64,000 nucleotides of DNA, from positions 852,501 through 916,500 of the forward strand of contig NZ_CP032405.1 in the NCBI RefSeq assembly GCF_016806065.1, read 5' to 3'. The DNA is from Rhizobium rosettiformans (lineage in GTDB: Bacteria; Pseudomonadota; Alphaproteobacteria; Rhizobiales; Rhizobiaceae). Shown in pieces: positions 11,810 through 20,909 of this stretch (its first letter is position 1; the number at the start of each line of letters is the position of its first letter). The position numbers were made by a program, and so were the translations under genes. The notes below the pieces were generated by a model. The model did no database searches and was not told the DNA's origin. It saw nothing but the letters and a program-made list of their open reading frames with translations.

Positions 11810-14410
11810 ATGAAAGTTGCAGACGAATTTCCCGAGGCTCTCGAGGGTGACACGCTCCCGCCGCCCTCTTTCTTCAACAGGCATGCGAAGTCGATCGCAG
11901 CGATCATGGCTTTCGTCGTCTTCGCCGCCGTCGGCTATGCCGTTTACCGACTGACGGAAGAGGTCAGCTACGCGGATGTCCTGCGGTCGCTGGCCGCGAC
12001 GAGCGCCGCCTCGATCGCACTTGCGATCATCTTCACCATGCTGAGCTTCTTGACGCTTTGCTTCTACGACCTGAACGCACTCTCGTTCATCGACCGCAAG
12101 CGCCCCTGGCCGGAAGTCGCGCTCACCGCCTTCAGCGCCTATGCCGTCGGCAATGTCGCTGGTTTCGGAGCCCTGTCGGGCGGCGCGATCCGGTACCGCG
12201 CCTATTCCCGCGCCGGCCTCTCACCGGATGAAATCGGCCGCATCATCGCTTTCGTCACGCTTTCCTTCTCACTTGGCCTCGCAATTTTGACCACCGGAAG
12301 CCTGATACCGATGGCGGGCGAAATCGCGCCGCTCCTCGGCATGACCTCCGAGACGCTTGCGACGGTCAGCACCGTGATCCTGCTCGCGATCTTCTTGCTT
12401 CTCGGCATCGCCCGGCGCGGCCGTCTGAAGATTGCCGGCCGTACGCTGAACCTTCCCGATACCGGCACCCTGTCGCGGCAATTCTTGGTGACCGTTCTCG
12501 ACGTCGCCTTCGCCGCCTCCGTACTTTACGCTCTGTTGCCGACAGAAGCGCAGATCTCCTGGCCGGCCTTCTTCGTTGTCTTCGCGGTTGCCATCGGCAT
12601 CGGCGTCGTCAGCCATGTACCGGCAGGTCTCGGCGTCTTCGAAGCCGTCATGCTCGCCGCCTTCGGCTCCGAGGTACCGGCCGATGCCTTGCTAGCCTCG
12701 CTCGTCGTCTACCGCGCGATTTACTATGTCCTGCCGCTCGTCATCGCGATCCTCCTGGTCACGGTGACGGAATTGCAGCGGCTGAAATCGAGCCCGCTGG
12801 CATCGGGTGCGGCAAGAACTGCCGGCCGCCTTGCGCCGACCCTTCTCGCGGCCCTCGCCCTCGTTCTTGGCGCCATGCTCGTCCTGTCGAGCGTCACGCC
12901 GACGCCCGGCGACAATCTCGACCTGCTCGCCAGGTTCCTGCCGCTCCCCGTGGTCGAAGGTGCGCATTTCCTCGCCAGCATTCTCGGCTTGATGCTGGTC
13001 ATCGTCGCCCGCGGCCTCGCCCAGAGACTGGACGGTGCCTGGTGGGGCGCCCTCGTTATCGCGCTGCTCGCTCTGGTCCTGTCGCTTGCCAAGGCGGTCG
13101 CCATCTATGAAGCGGCCCTTCTGGCCATTCTGGTCCTCGCGCTCCTGCCGAGCCGCCGGCTGTTTCATCGCAAGGCGTCTCTCGGCCAGGCGCTGACGTC
13201 TTCCTGGCTGCTCGCCGTCGCCGTCCTGATTGGCGGCGCGATCATCGTGCTGCTCTTCGTCTATCGCGATGTCGAATACAGCCATGCGCTCTGGTGGCAG
13301 TTCGCCTTCGATGCCGAAGCGCCGCGCTCGCTGCGCGCCATGCTCGGCCTCACCGTGGTTGCCATGGGCATCTGCCTCTTCAGCCTCATGCGCCCGGCAG
13401 CCCCGGCCATCCGTCCCGCAAAAGAGGAAGAACTGGCCAAAGCCGTCGCCATTTCAGACCGGAACGACGTGGCCGACGCCAATCTCGTGCGCACCGGCGA
13501 CAAGTCGGTAATGGTCTCGCCCGATGGCGAAGCCTTCCTCATGTACGGACGTCAGGGGCGCTCGCTGATCGCGTTTCTCGATCCGATCGGGCCGAAAGCC
13601 TCTCGCGACGAACTCGTCTGGCAGTTCGTCGAGAAAGCCCGCGCGAGCGGATGCCGCGCCGTCTTCTACCAGGCGTCACCCGCCATCCTGCCGGTCATTG
13701 CCGATGCCGGCATGAAGGCGTTCAAACTCGGCGAAATGGCCGTGGTCGATCTCCAGCGCTTCGACCTCAAGGGCGGCAAATGGGCAGGCCTGCGCCAGAC
13801 CGCTGCCAAGGGCGAGCGCGACGGGCTCACCTTCGAGATCATCCGGACGGAGAGTGTCACTCCGATAATCGATGATCTCCGCCAGATCTCCGACGCCTGG
13901 CTCGACCATCACCGGGCGAAGGAGAAGGGCTTTTCCCTCGGCGCCTTCACCGATGCCTACATGACAGCACAACCGGTCGCCATCCTGCGCCACGAAGGCC
14001 GCATCGTCGCTTTCGCCAATCTGCTTCTGACGGACACCCGCGAGGAAGCCTCGATCGATCTGATGCGCTTCGCCCCGGATGCCCCGAAAGGCGCGATGGA
14101 CTTCCTCTTCGTCCGACTGATGACGACGCTCCGCGATCAGGGCTACCGCCATTTCAACCTCGGCATGGCGCCGCTCTCCGGTCTCTCACGCCGCGAGGTC
14201 GCCCCTGTCTGGGACCGCGTCGCCAACACCTTCTATGAACACGGCGAACGCTTCTACAACTTCAAGGGCCTTCGCGCCTTCAAGTCCAAATTCCATCCCG
14301 ACTGGCAGCCGCATTACCTTGCGGTCGCCGGTGGTCTCAATCCCGTACTGGCCCTGCTCGACGCGACACTGCTGATCGGCGGCGGCCTGAAAGGCGTAGT
14401 GAAGAAATGA
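11810..14410 (+). CDS. mprF: Lysyl-phosphatidylglycerol synthase/flippase MprF (LpiA-type)
   Basis: Bifunctional membrane protein that transfers lysine from Lys-tRNA to phosphatidylglycerol and flips the product, lowering surface negative charge and resisting cationic peptides. About the first 510 of 866 residues are hydrophobic with many transmembrane segments and the UPF0104-like flippase region (GFGALSGGAIRYR, HVPAGLGVFEAVML). The C-terminal cytoplasmic domain, about 535-866, is the DUF2156 synthase with GNAT-like fold (FNLGMAPLSGLS, YNFKGLRAFKSKF). In rhizobia the homologue is LpiA, low-pH inducible. The stop overlaps the acvB start by 4 bp, so the pair is coupled. Confidence 0.95.
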   Translation: MKVADEFPEALEGDTLPPPSFFNRHAKSIAAIMAFVVFAAVGYAVYRLTEEVSYADVLRSLAATSAASIALAIIFTMLSFLTLCFYDLNALSFIDRKRPWPEVALTAFSAYAVGNVAGFGALSGGAIRYRAYSRAGLSPDEIGRIIAFVTLSFSLGLAILTTGSLIPMAGEIAPLLGMTSETLATVSTVILLAIFLLLGIARRGRLKIAGRTLNLPDTGTLSRQFLVTVLDVAFAASVLYALLPTEAQISWPAFFVVFAVAIGIGVVSHVPAGLGVFEAVMLAAFGSEVPADALLASLVVYRAIYYVLPLVIAILLVTVTELQRLKSSPLASGAARTAGRLAPTLLAALALVLGAMLVLSSVTPTPGDNLDLLARFLPLPVVEGAHFLASILGLMLVIVARGLAQRLDGAWWGALVIALLALVLSLAKAVAIYEAALLAILVLALLPSRRLFHRKASLGQALTSSWLLAVAVLIGGAIIVLLFVYRDVEYSHALWWQFAFDAEAPRSLRAMLGLTVVAMGICLFSLMRPAAPAIRPAKEEELAKAVAISDRNDVADANLVRTGDKSVMVSPDGEAFLMYGRQGRSLIAFLDPIGPKASRDELVWQFVEKARASGCRAVFYQASPAILPVIADAGMKAFKLGEMAVVDLQRFDLKGGKWAGLRQTAAKGERDGLTFEIIRTESVTPIIDDLRQISDAWLDHHRAKEKGFSLGAFTDAYMTAQPVAILRHEGRIVAFANLLLTDTREEASIDLMRFAPDAPKGAMDFLFVRLMTTLRDQGYRHFNLGMAPLSGLSRREVAPVWDRVANTFYEHGERFYNFKGLRAFKSKFHPDWQPHYLAVAGGLNPVLALLDATLLIGGGLKGVVKK

Positions 14411-15780
14411 AATTCCTGCTGCGGACGACCATCCTCGCTCTTCCTCTCCTCGCGGCTCTCACGCACCTCATCCCGCACAATGCCTATGCGGAGGGTCCCC
14501 CGCTCGACACCGGCATGATCCCCTCGCCCCTCACTCTCATGCCCGACGGTGATCCCCAGGCGCTCGTGGTGCTGCTCTCCGATGCACCAGGATGGCAGCC
14601 GTCAGACCAGCTGGAAGCGGAAGGGCTCCAAGCCAATGGCGCAATCGTCGTCGGCATCGACACACCCAAATACATCGCATCCCTCTCGCAGGACAAAGGC
14701 GACTGCATCTACACGGTTTCGGATATCGAGGCACTTGCCCACCAATTGCAGCGCAGGGCCGGAAATTCCAATCTCCTCCCGCCCATCATCGCAGGTCGCG
14801 GCGAAGGCGGCGCTCTCGCGCTTGCCATCCTCGCCCAGACACCGAAGGCGACGATCGGCCAGACGCTCGCCCTCGATCCCGAGGCCGGCATCCCCCTCAC
14901 CAAACAGTTCTGCACCCCGGCGGAGAAGAAGGTTGTCGGCGACAGGATGATCTACGGCCTCACCCCGGGCGACCTGCCCGATCCCGCAACCGTCCTGTTC
15001 AGTCCGGCAGCCAAGGCCGATGCCCGCGCCCAAGTGGCAGCGCTCGAAACCAGCCATCCGGACATAGACCAGCGCGACGTCGGCAGCGATCCGTCGAAAT
15101 CCTTCTCCGACACCATCGACGAATTGATCGCCGCCGGCAACGCCACCGAAACGCCGCTCGGTCTGCCGCTCACTGTCCTCGACGCTGTGCCGACCCGTGA
15201 CACGATGGCCGTGATCTATTCCGGGGATGGCGGCTGGCGCGACCTCGACAGCCAGGTCGGCACCCATCTCCAGTCGTCCGGAATCCCTGTCGTCGGCGTG
15301 GATTCGCTGCGTTATTTCTGGACGAAAGAGACACCCGAACAGACAGCCGCCGATCTCGCCACGATCATCCACACCTATGAGAAGCGCTGGAAGGTGAAGC
15401 ATGTGCTGTTGATCGGCTATTCTTTCGGCGCAGACATCCTACCCGCCGCCTACAATGGCCTGCCCGAAAAGCTAAAACCGCGCGTCACCCAAATGAGCCT
15501 GCTCGCACTCTCGCATCAGGCAGACTACGAGGTCTCGGTCTCCGGCTGGCTGGGCACAGGCAACAGTGGTGGATCCGATCCGCTGACAGACGTGGCGAAG
15601 ATCAATCCGTCGATCGTTCAGTGCATGTTCGGAACGGAGGAAGAAGATGATGCCTGCAAGCAGCTGGTCGGCGGACCGGTCGAGACGATCGGCATCAAGG
15701 GTGGCCATCACTTTGACGGGGACTACCCGGCGCTCGCGAAGCGGATCCTCGACGGCCTCGACAGTCGAATGGCCAAATAG
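14407..15780 (+). CDS. acvB: AcvB/VirJ-family lysyl-phosphatidylglycerol hydrolase
   Basis: Periplasmic alpha/beta-hydrolase expected to remove lysine from lysyl-PG, opposing MprF. A signal peptide ends near residue 28 (NAYA-EG). The C-terminal half, about 260-457, is the VirJ-like domain with the nucleophile elbow GYSFGAD at 337-343 (S339). The N-terminal half carries a degenerate elbow-like AGRGEGG at about 129-135 without serine, so it looks like a non-catalytic second domain; that two-part layout matches AcvB (about 450 residues) and not VirJ (about 250). In Agrobacterium tumefaciens AcvB has been shown to hydrolyse lysyl-PG and to matter for virulence. Overlaps mprF by ATGA. Confidence 0.93.
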   Translation: MKFLLRTTILALPLLAALTHLIPHNAYAEGPPLDTGMIPSPLTLMPDGDPQALVVLLSDAPGWQPSDQLEAEGLQANGAIVVGIDTPKYIASLSQDKGDCIYTVSDIEALAHQLQRRAGNSNLLPPIIAGRGEGGALALAILAQTPKATIGQTLALDPEAGIPLTKQFCTPAEKKVVGDRMIYGLTPGDLPDPATVLFSPAAKADARAQVAALETSHPDIDQRDVGSDPSKSFSDTIDELIAAGNATETPLGLPLTVLDAVPTRDTMAVIYSGDGGWRDLDSQVGTHLQSSGIPVVGVDSLRYFWTKETPEQTAADLATIIHTYEKRWKVKHVLLIGYSFGADILPAAYNGLPEKLKPRVTQMSLLALSHQADYEVSVSGWLGTGNSGGSDPLTDVAKINPSIVQCMFGTEEEDDACKQLVGGPVETIGIKGGHHFDGDYPALAKRILDGLDSRMAK

Positions 15781-15782
15781 AA

Positions 15783-15805
15783 AGAGGGAGCGTCTCGCTC
15801 CCTCT
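15783..15805. terminator. Hairpin between acvB and the SH3 gene
   Basis: A perfect 10-bp stem (AGAGGGAGCG, CGCTCCCTCT) with a TCT loop just after the acvB stop and between convergent genes. There is no U-tract, so intrinsic termination is plausible but not certain. Confidence 0.6.
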
Positions 15806-15915
15806 CCAAGTGATGGTCGATAGCCTTAGCGGCAGGCGCTCGGGTCCCGTTCGCAACGCTGCTGCATCATTCGACCGGGTGGAAGCCGGCCGCGGTCCTC
15901 CTGCTGTTGCATGTT

Positions 15916-16404
15916 CTACCGCGGACGCCGGTCTTCGTCGCGGTCGCGCCGGTTATCGACGCGACGATCACGATCACGATCACGACGATCGTCGCGCCAG
16001 CCGTCACCATCCCGCCAGCGATCCCGATCACGATAGAACGGTCGGCTGCGGTAATGATCATCCCAATAGCGACCGATGCTGAAGGTCACGGTCGGAATGC
16101 CGAGCGGGCGATAATACTGCGGCCCAACATTGACGCGACGCTGCGAATAGGTCGTTTGCAGGTAGGAGCCGGAAACCCAGCCACGATAGCCAGCAAAGGC
16201 CACGTCGCACCAGTTGGCGCTGGAGAGGCAGCCCTGAATGTTCACGCGGCTGCCCGACGGGATCACGATGACCGCCGGATACTGCGTGCTGGGCCCTGAC
16301 CGCATGTTGACATTGGCCGTCGAGAAGGCCGGGGCCGCTTCGGCAACGGCCGGCAAACCTCCTGCGGATGCAGCCAGTGCTGCAGCGAACCAGATTGACT
16401 TCAT
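15916..16404 (-). CDS. Secreted SH3b-domain protein with Arg/Asp-rich tail
   Basis: Small exported protein of unknown role. A signal peptide spans about 1-23 (cleavage near AEA-AP). A bacterial SH3 domain follows at about 25-80 (NMRSGPSTQYPAV, then GYRGWVSGSYL), with a cysteine pair C47 and C56 that may form a disulfide. The tail from about 105 consists almost wholly of Arg, Asp and Trp (repeated DRDR units) and is likely disordered. The start is the ATG with AGGAG upstream; a longer in-frame extension would bury the signal peptide. SH3b domains often bind cell wall; that role here is inference. Confidence 0.85.
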   Translation of the reverse strand: MKSIWFAAALAASAGGLPAVAEAAPAFSTANVNMRSGPSTQYPAVIVIPSGSRVNIQGCLSSANWCDVAFAGYRGWVSGSYLQTTYSQRRVNVGPQYYRPLGIPTVTFSIGRYWDDHYRSRPFYRDRDRWRDGDGWRDDRRDRDRDRRVDNRRDRDEDRRPR

Positions 16405-16573
16405 GATGGTGATCTCCTGTCTGCGCAAAACCGGCGAACCAGTGTTGTCTAGCCGACCAACGCATGATCGCGTCTGCCGGTTCCGCTTAGGCGACGCACC
16501 TGCGACGTCTCCACCCTTGACTTTAAAGGTCATCGAGACGACTTCATGACCAAACGCGCCAGGAGGTTCCGTC

Positions 16574-17329
16574 ATGAGTGCAGAGGCCCGCACCACCATC
16601 GATCAGTCCGAAGTCGACCGCTTTTCCGCCATGGCGGCCGAGTGGTGGGATCCGACCGGCAAGTTCAAGCCCTTGCACAAGATCAATCCGGTGCGCCTTG
16701 CCTATATCAGGGACAAGGTGGTCGAGCATTATGGCCGCGATCCGAAGAGCCCCCGCCCGCTAGAGGGCCTGCGCATCCTCGACATCGGTTGCGGCGGCGG
16801 CCTTCTGTCCGAACCCGTTGCCCGCATGGGTGCGAGCGTGCTCGGCGCCGACGCCTCCGAGAAGAACATCAAGATCGCCATGACCCACTCCGCCCAGAGC
16901 GGCGTGGAAGTCGATTACCGTGCCGTGACGGCCGAAGCGCTCGCAGCCCAAGGCGAGACCTTCGACATCGTGCTGAACATGGAAGTCGTCGAGCATGTTG
17001 CCGACGTCGATTTCTTCCTCTCGACCTGCGCCTCCATGGTACGCCCCGGCGGCCTGATGCTCGTCTCTACCATCAATCGGACGCTGAAAGCCGCAGCCCT
17101 TGCCATCGTCGGCGCCGAATATGTCCTGCGCTGGCTGCCTCGCGGCACCCATCAATACGAGAAGCTGGTCCGCCCCGAGGAAATCGAACGGCCCCTCTCG
17201 GCAAATGGCATGCAGATCCTCGAAACCAAGGGTGTCTTCTTCAATCCACTGCAGAACCAGTGGAACCTCTCGGCAGACATCGATGTCAACTACATGATGC
17301 TGGCGAGCCGCCCGGGATCGGCGACATGA
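16574..17329 (+). CDS. ubiG: Ubiquinone biosynthesis O-methyltransferase UbiG
   Basis: SAM-dependent methyltransferase that performs both O-methylation steps of ubiquinone synthesis. The 251 residues contain the characteristic [19 protein letters not shown] near the N-terminus, SAM motif [16 protein letters not shown] at about 75-90, and [12 protein letters not shown]. The [13 protein letters not shown] segment in the second half is also typical of UbiG. Its stop codon overlaps the start of the next gene by ATGA, so they form a coupled pair. Confidence 0.96.
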   Translation: MSAEARTTIDQSEVDRFSAMAAEWWDPTGKFKPLHKINPVRLAYIRDKVVEHYGRDPKSPRPLEGLRILDIGCGGGLLSEPVARMGASVLGADASEKNIKIAMTHSAQSGVEVDYRAVTAEALAAQGETFDIVLNMEVVEHVADVDFFLSTCASMVRPGGLMLVSTINRTLKAAALAIVGAEYVLRWLPRGTHQYEKLVRPEEIERPLSANGMQILETKGVFFNPLQNQWNLSADIDVNYMMLASRPGSAT

Positions 17330-17877
17330 CGACACCACAGACGATCATCGACTTCTGGCTGCGCCACGGCCCGGAAGCCTGGTTTTCGCGCAACGAAGCG
17401 CTCGACGCCGAAATCGAAGCGGACTATGCCGAGCTGCATTTCCAGGCTTCGCGCAACGAATTGTCGGATTGGCAGGAGACCCCGGAAGGCACCCTCGCTC
17501 TTCTCCTGCTGCTCGACCAGTTCCCGCGCAATCTCTTTCGCGGCAGCGCGCATTCCTATGCAACCGATCCGCTCGCCCGCACGATTGCGCATCACGCTTT
17601 GGCCAAAGGTTTCGACAAGCAAGTCGAGCCGATCCTGCGGCCCTTTATCTACCTGCCATTCGAACACTCGGAAGACATGGAAGACCAGCGCTACAGCGTC
17701 TCGCTTTTCGAGAAGCATCGCGACGAGACCGGGGACGCAGAAGCGCTGAAATGGGCCGTTCTGCATCTGGATCTGATCGAGCGCTTTGGCCGCTTTCCAC
17801 ACCGCAACGCCGCTCTTGGCCGCAAAACGACGCCCGAAGAGCAGGCCTATCTCGACGAAGACGGTTTCAAGGGCTGA
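17326..17877 (+). CDS. DUF924 family protein
   Basis: Soluble, all-helical protein of about 183 residues of the DUF924 family, function unknown. Family signatures seen are [21 protein letters not shown] at the start, [14 protein letters not shown], and [15 protein letters not shown], then a conserved histidine-rich [13 protein letters not shown] near the end. I place the start at the ATG that overlaps the ubiG stop; an in-frame extension upstream runs through ubiG in another frame and is not real. Eight bp separate its stop from the convergent DUF3291 gene. Confidence 0.93.
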   Translation: MTTPQTIIDFWLRHGPEAWFSRNEALDAEIEADYAELHFQASRNELSDWQETPEGTLALLLLLDQFPRNLFRGSAHSYATDPLARTIAHHALAKGFDKQVEPILRPFIYLPFEHSEDMEDQRYSVSLFEKHRDETGDAEALKWAVLHLDLIERFGRFPHRNAALGRKTTPEEQAYLDEDGFKG

Positions 17878-17885
17878 GCCCTTGA

Positions 17886-18470
17886 TCAGACGGGCAAGGC
17901 TTTGACGGCTGACATCAGATCGGCCTGCGCTTCGAGATTTTGAGCGGTCAGCTGCTTGATGCGCTCTCGATTGACGAGATAGGGGTCACCGTCGGCAGTG
18001 AAGGCACTTTTGAAATTGAAGGCGTCCGGACAAGGCCCCTGATCTGCCAGAACCTCGAAGCGCCGCACCGCCTCGCTCCAGCCGGGTGTCTCTCCCGCCT
18101 TGACCCAGAAGAGCACCAAAGGCGGCCAGGCCTGCCGCTCGTTCCACTGACGCGCATGCTTCAGGGCATCCGCATGCACCCCCGCATAGGTGAAAGCGAC
18201 AAGGCTTTCGATGTCGAGCCAGAGCGAGAGTGACGACACACCGCTCTCCCGACCGATCTCCCTCAGAAAGCGTGGAAAGACCTGTTCGCCCCAGCTTTCA
18301 GGCCCCGGCTCACCCGCATAGCCCGAGCGACCGACAAAACCGGTCGCACGGCTTGCAGCCTCGAAGTTGAAGGGTTCTCTGAGCGAAAACCCCTGCACAG
18401 ACCCGGTGAGATAGGCGTCCGTATGAACGCCGAAGTTATAGATCGCGAGATGATGCGAGGCGGTTGTCAA
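17886..18470 (-). CDS. DUF3291 domain-containing protein
   Basis: Protein of 194 residues of the DUF3291 family, which adopts an antibiotic-biosynthesis-monooxygenase-like fold; function unknown. Visible signatures are HLAIYNFGVH at the start, LSLWLDIESLVAFTYAGVHADALKHARQW in the middle, and PPLVLFWVKAGETPGWSEAVRRFEVL. The start codon is TTG, overlapping the DUF1178 stop in a TTGA. It is the last gene of a minus-strand run beginning at grxC. Confidence 0.9.
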   Translation of the reverse strand: MTTASHHLAIYNFGVHTDAYLTGSVQGFSLREPFNFEAASRATGFVGRSGYAGEPGPESWGEQVFPRFLREIGRESGVSSLSLWLDIESLVAFTYAGVHADALKHARQWNERQAWPPLVLFWVKAGETPGWSEAVRRFEVLADQGPCPDAFNFKSAFTADGDPYLVNRERIKQLTAQNLEAQADLMSAVKALPV

Positions 18471-18895
18471 TTCACGTCATCAGGCAGGACCGGCAGCGGC
18501 GCGATCTCGATGCCTTCCTCGATCAGCGATTTGACCTCCACGGGCGAGGCCTGGCCGATGATCCCGCGTGCTTCCGCCTCGCCATAGTGGATCTTGCGGG
18601 CTTCCTCGGGAAACTTCTCACCGACATCCTCACTGCTCGCGCGGATCTCCCGGATCGCTTCCTTGAGCTTGACGAAGGCCTGTTTCTGCACCTCGGAGAC
18701 GGCCAGTGCCTGGGTCTCTTCCTTCTGACGCGCCGTCGAGACTGCCGGTGCCATCAGCACCTTGCCCACCTCGGCCGATCCGCAGACGGGGCAAGTCAGG
18801 TAACCCGAAGCCTTCTGCCGGTCGAATTCGGCACTCTCCGAGAACCAGCCCTCGAATTCATGCGCCTTCTCGCAGCACAGCGAATAGCGGATCAA
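18467..18895 (-). CDS. DUF1178 family protein
   Basis: Protein of 142 residues of the DUF1178 family, function unknown. An N-terminal zinc-ribbon-like pair is visible (SLCCEKAHEFEGWF, then CPVCGS), followed by a charged helical region and a conserved C-terminal patch (EARGIIGQASPVEVKSLIEEGIE). The start is a TTG overlapping the stop of the nitrilase gene (TTGA), and its own stop overlaps the DUF3291 start the same way. DUF1178 next to glutaredoxin and a Nit-type hydrolase is a recurring alphaproteobacterial arrangement as I know it. Confidence 0.92.
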   Translation of the reverse strand: MIRYSLCCEKAHEFEGWFSESAEFDRQKASGYLTCPVCGSAEVGKVLMAPAVSTARQKEETQALAVSEVQKQAFVKLKEAIREIRASSEDVGEKFPEEARKIHYGEAEARGIIGQASPVEVKSLIEEGIEIAPLPVLPDDVN

Positions 18896-19749
18896 ACTGT
18901 GACGCCTCCCTTGGCAAGCACAGGCGCGATGTCGAGCGCAAAGTCGCGACCGTTCTTCAGGTTCGGGATCTTCGCCCGGCAGGCCTTCACGGCTTCGAGG
19001 TCGATCTCGGCGACGACCACGTCCTCGCCCGTGCCGCCGGCAGACGCCAGCACCTTGCCCCAGGGCCCGACGATCATCGAATGACCGAAGGTCTCGCGCC
19101 CGTCTTCATGCACGCCTGCCTGGGCGGCCGAGATGACATAGGCACCGTTCTCGATCGCGCGGGCTCGAAGCAGGATCTCCCAATGCGCCTCGCCGGTCTG
19201 CTTGGTAAAGGCGGCCGGCGTCGTGAGGATCTGCGCCCCCGCCATGGCTTCCGCCCGGAAGAGATGCGGGAAACGTACGTCGTAGCAAACGCCGAAGCCG
19301 AGCTTGGCGAAGGGCAGATCGGCGACGACCGCCCGCTCGCCCGGACGATAGACCGCGCTTTCGCGCCAGCTCTCGCCATTGTCGAGATCGACGTCGAACA
19401 TGTGGATCTTGTCATAGGACGTGATCTTCTTGCCATCAGGCCCGAACAGGAAAGCCCGGTTGGCGATCTTGCCATCGGCAAGCTTGATGGCAGTCGAGCC
19501 GACATGCAGATGGATGCCGAGCTCCTTGGCAAGCTCAGACGCCTTTTTGACAATGAGATCGGTTTCTTCGTCGCGCAACACGGCGGCAAGACCGGCCCGA
19601 TCCTTCTGCACCGCGCCCGTCATCTCCGGCGTCTGGACATAGATCGCCCCGCGCCGGGCGGCCTCGCGCACGAGCCGTGCCATGCTTTCGGCATTCTTCT
19701 CCGGATCGACCCCGGAGCACATCTGGACGGCGGCAGCCTTGAATACCAT
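18892..19749 (-). CDS. Carbon-nitrogen hydrolase (Nit1/Nit2-type amidase)
   Basis: Member of the nitrilase superfamily, 285 residues, cytoplasmic. The catalytic triad is complete: E42 in QTPEMTG, K114 in SYDKIHMFDV, C155 in GFGVCYDVRFP. The close match of these motifs to Nit1/Nit2 points to hydrolysis of deaminated glutathione or omega-amidase-like substrates, which fits the upstream glutaredoxin gene; the precise substrate is inference. I place the start at the ATG (MVFKAAAVQM), with AAGGA about 10 nt upstream, not at a TTG two codons earlier. Confidence 0.93.
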   Translation of the reverse strand: MVFKAAAVQMCSGVDPEKNAESMARLVREAARRGAIYVQTPEMTGAVQKDRAGLAAVLRDEETDLIVKKASELAKELGIHLHVGSTAIKLADGKIANRAFLFGPDGKKITSYDKIHMFDVDLDNGESWRESAVYRPGERAVVADLPFAKLGFGVCYDVRFPHLFRAEAMAGAQILTTPAAFTKQTGEAHWEILLRARAIENGAYVISAAQAGVHEDGRETFGHSMIVGPWGKVLASAGGTGEDVVVAEIDLEAVKACRAKIPNLKNGRDFALDIAPVLAKGGVTV

Positions 19750-19762
19750 GACCAATCAGTCC

Positions 19763-20017
19763 TTACTTTGCGAGAAGTGGGTCGAGCTTGCCGGCCCGGT
19801 CGAGCGCATGCAGATCGTCGCAGCCGCCGACATGCTGGCTGCCGATGAAGATCTGCGGAAAGGTATTGCGGCCGGACTTGGCGATCATTTCCTCACGCAG
19901 ATCCGGCTTGCCTGTCGCGTCATGCTCGACATAGCCGACGCCCTTCTTGTCGAGCAGCGCCTTGGCGCTGGCACAGTAGCCGCAGAATTGCCGTGTGTAG
20001 ATCGTGACGTCAGCCAT
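19763..20017 (-). CDS. grxC: Glutaredoxin 3
   Basis: Small dithiol glutaredoxin of 84 residues that uses glutathione to reduce protein disulfides and mixed disulfides. The active site is C12-G-Y-C15 (YTRQFCGYC); the substrate-binding TFPQIFIGSQHVGGCDDLHAL follows. I chose the ATG giving MADVTIYTRQF; an upstream in-frame extension of 25 codons has no family match. First gene of the run grxC-nit-DUF1178-DUF3291, downstream of comF by 46 bp on the same strand. Confidence 0.96.
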   Translation of the reverse strand: MADVTIYTRQFCGYCASAKALLDKKGVGYVEHDATGKPDLREEMIAKSGRNTFPQIFIGSQHVGGCDDLHALDRAGKLDPLLAK

Positions 20018-20063
20018 GAAGTTCTCCGCCGAAAAGCGTCGGGTAGACAGGGGTTTGGTCCCC

Positions 20064-20840
20064 TCATATAGGCCCGGCGAGTGCCCTTGCAAAGGTCAAA
20101 ACAGTGACATCCTGAGCGCCTGCCTTTTTCAGGGCAGTCGTCGCCGCACTGACCGTCGCCCCCGTCGTATAGACATCGTCAACCAGCACCAGACGCTTGC
20201 CGAAGACGAGATCCTGTCGTGCTTCCGGCACCTCGAAGGCACCACGCACGTTGAGCGAACGCTGGTTCGCCGTCAGGCCGACCTGTTGTTGCGTGCGCTT
20301 GCGCCGCACAAGCACGTCCGCGAGAAACGGTTTGCCCGATTGCCACGCCACATGCCGCGCCAGTTCCGCCGATTGGTTGAACATGCGCCGAAATATCCGC
20401 ATCCGGTGCAGTGGCACGCAGACGATGGCATCGCAGGCGCCAATTTCCACCGAGGCCGCCCGCAGCATCCAGCCGGCCATCATCGGCGCCAGATCCACCC
20501 GGTCACGATACTTGAGATCATGAACCAGATGCCGCGCCACCCCCTCGTGCAGCGCGACCGAACGCAGGCGATCGAAGACGGGCGGTTGGGCGATCGCCTG
20601 CGGCGAAACCATCCCCTCGCCTGGATCATGAGCAAAGGGCAGGCCGAGAACCGGACAATAGGGCTTGTCGATCAGCCGCATGTCGCCCCAGCACGCGGCA
20701 CAGAGCGCATGATGGCTGGCCACACGGACATGGCAATGGGCACAGGCCGGTGGATAGATGAGATGAAACAGCCCGCGCAGTGCCGATCCGGCATGATGCC
20801 GGCTGACGGATGCGCTTTTCTGCACTAAATGAGCCCACAT
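20064..20840 (-). CDS. ComF family phosphoribosyltransferase-like protein
   Basis: Cytoplasmic protein of 258 residues, homologous to ComF/GntX, needed for DNA uptake in competent species, with unclear role elsewhere. An N-terminal zinc-ribbon pair (CAHC, then CAAC) is followed by a phosphoribosyltransferase type I domain with the PRPP-binding motif LVLVDDVYTTGAT near the end. The region QQQVGLTANQRSLNVRGAF is also typical. It is divergent from the methyltransferase gene (69 bp between starts). Confidence 0.9.
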   Translation of the reverse strand: MWAHLVQKSASVSRHHAGSALRGLFHLIYPPACAHCHVRVASHHALCAACWGDMRLIDKPYCPVLGLPFAHDPGEGMVSPQAIAQPPVFDRLRSVALHEGVARHLVHDLKYRDRVDLAPMMAGWMLRAASVEIGACDAIVCVPLHRMRIFRRMFNQSAELARHVAWQSGKPFLADVLVRRKRTQQQVGLTANQRSLNVRGAFEVPEARQDLVFGKRLVLVDDVYTTGATVSAATTALKKAGAQDVTVLTFARALAGPI

Positions 20841-20909
20841 GCATCGACTTTACGCCCGCTCGGGCGTTCGGCCAATGCCGGAATAAGGCAGCAATCCAGG
20901 ATTCCCGCC

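Noticed and set aside
16546..17325. Upstream extension of the DUF924 frame through ubiG
   Set aside because: This part is Arg/Pro-rich shadow of ubiG; the DUF924 family pattern begins only at the ATG at 17326.
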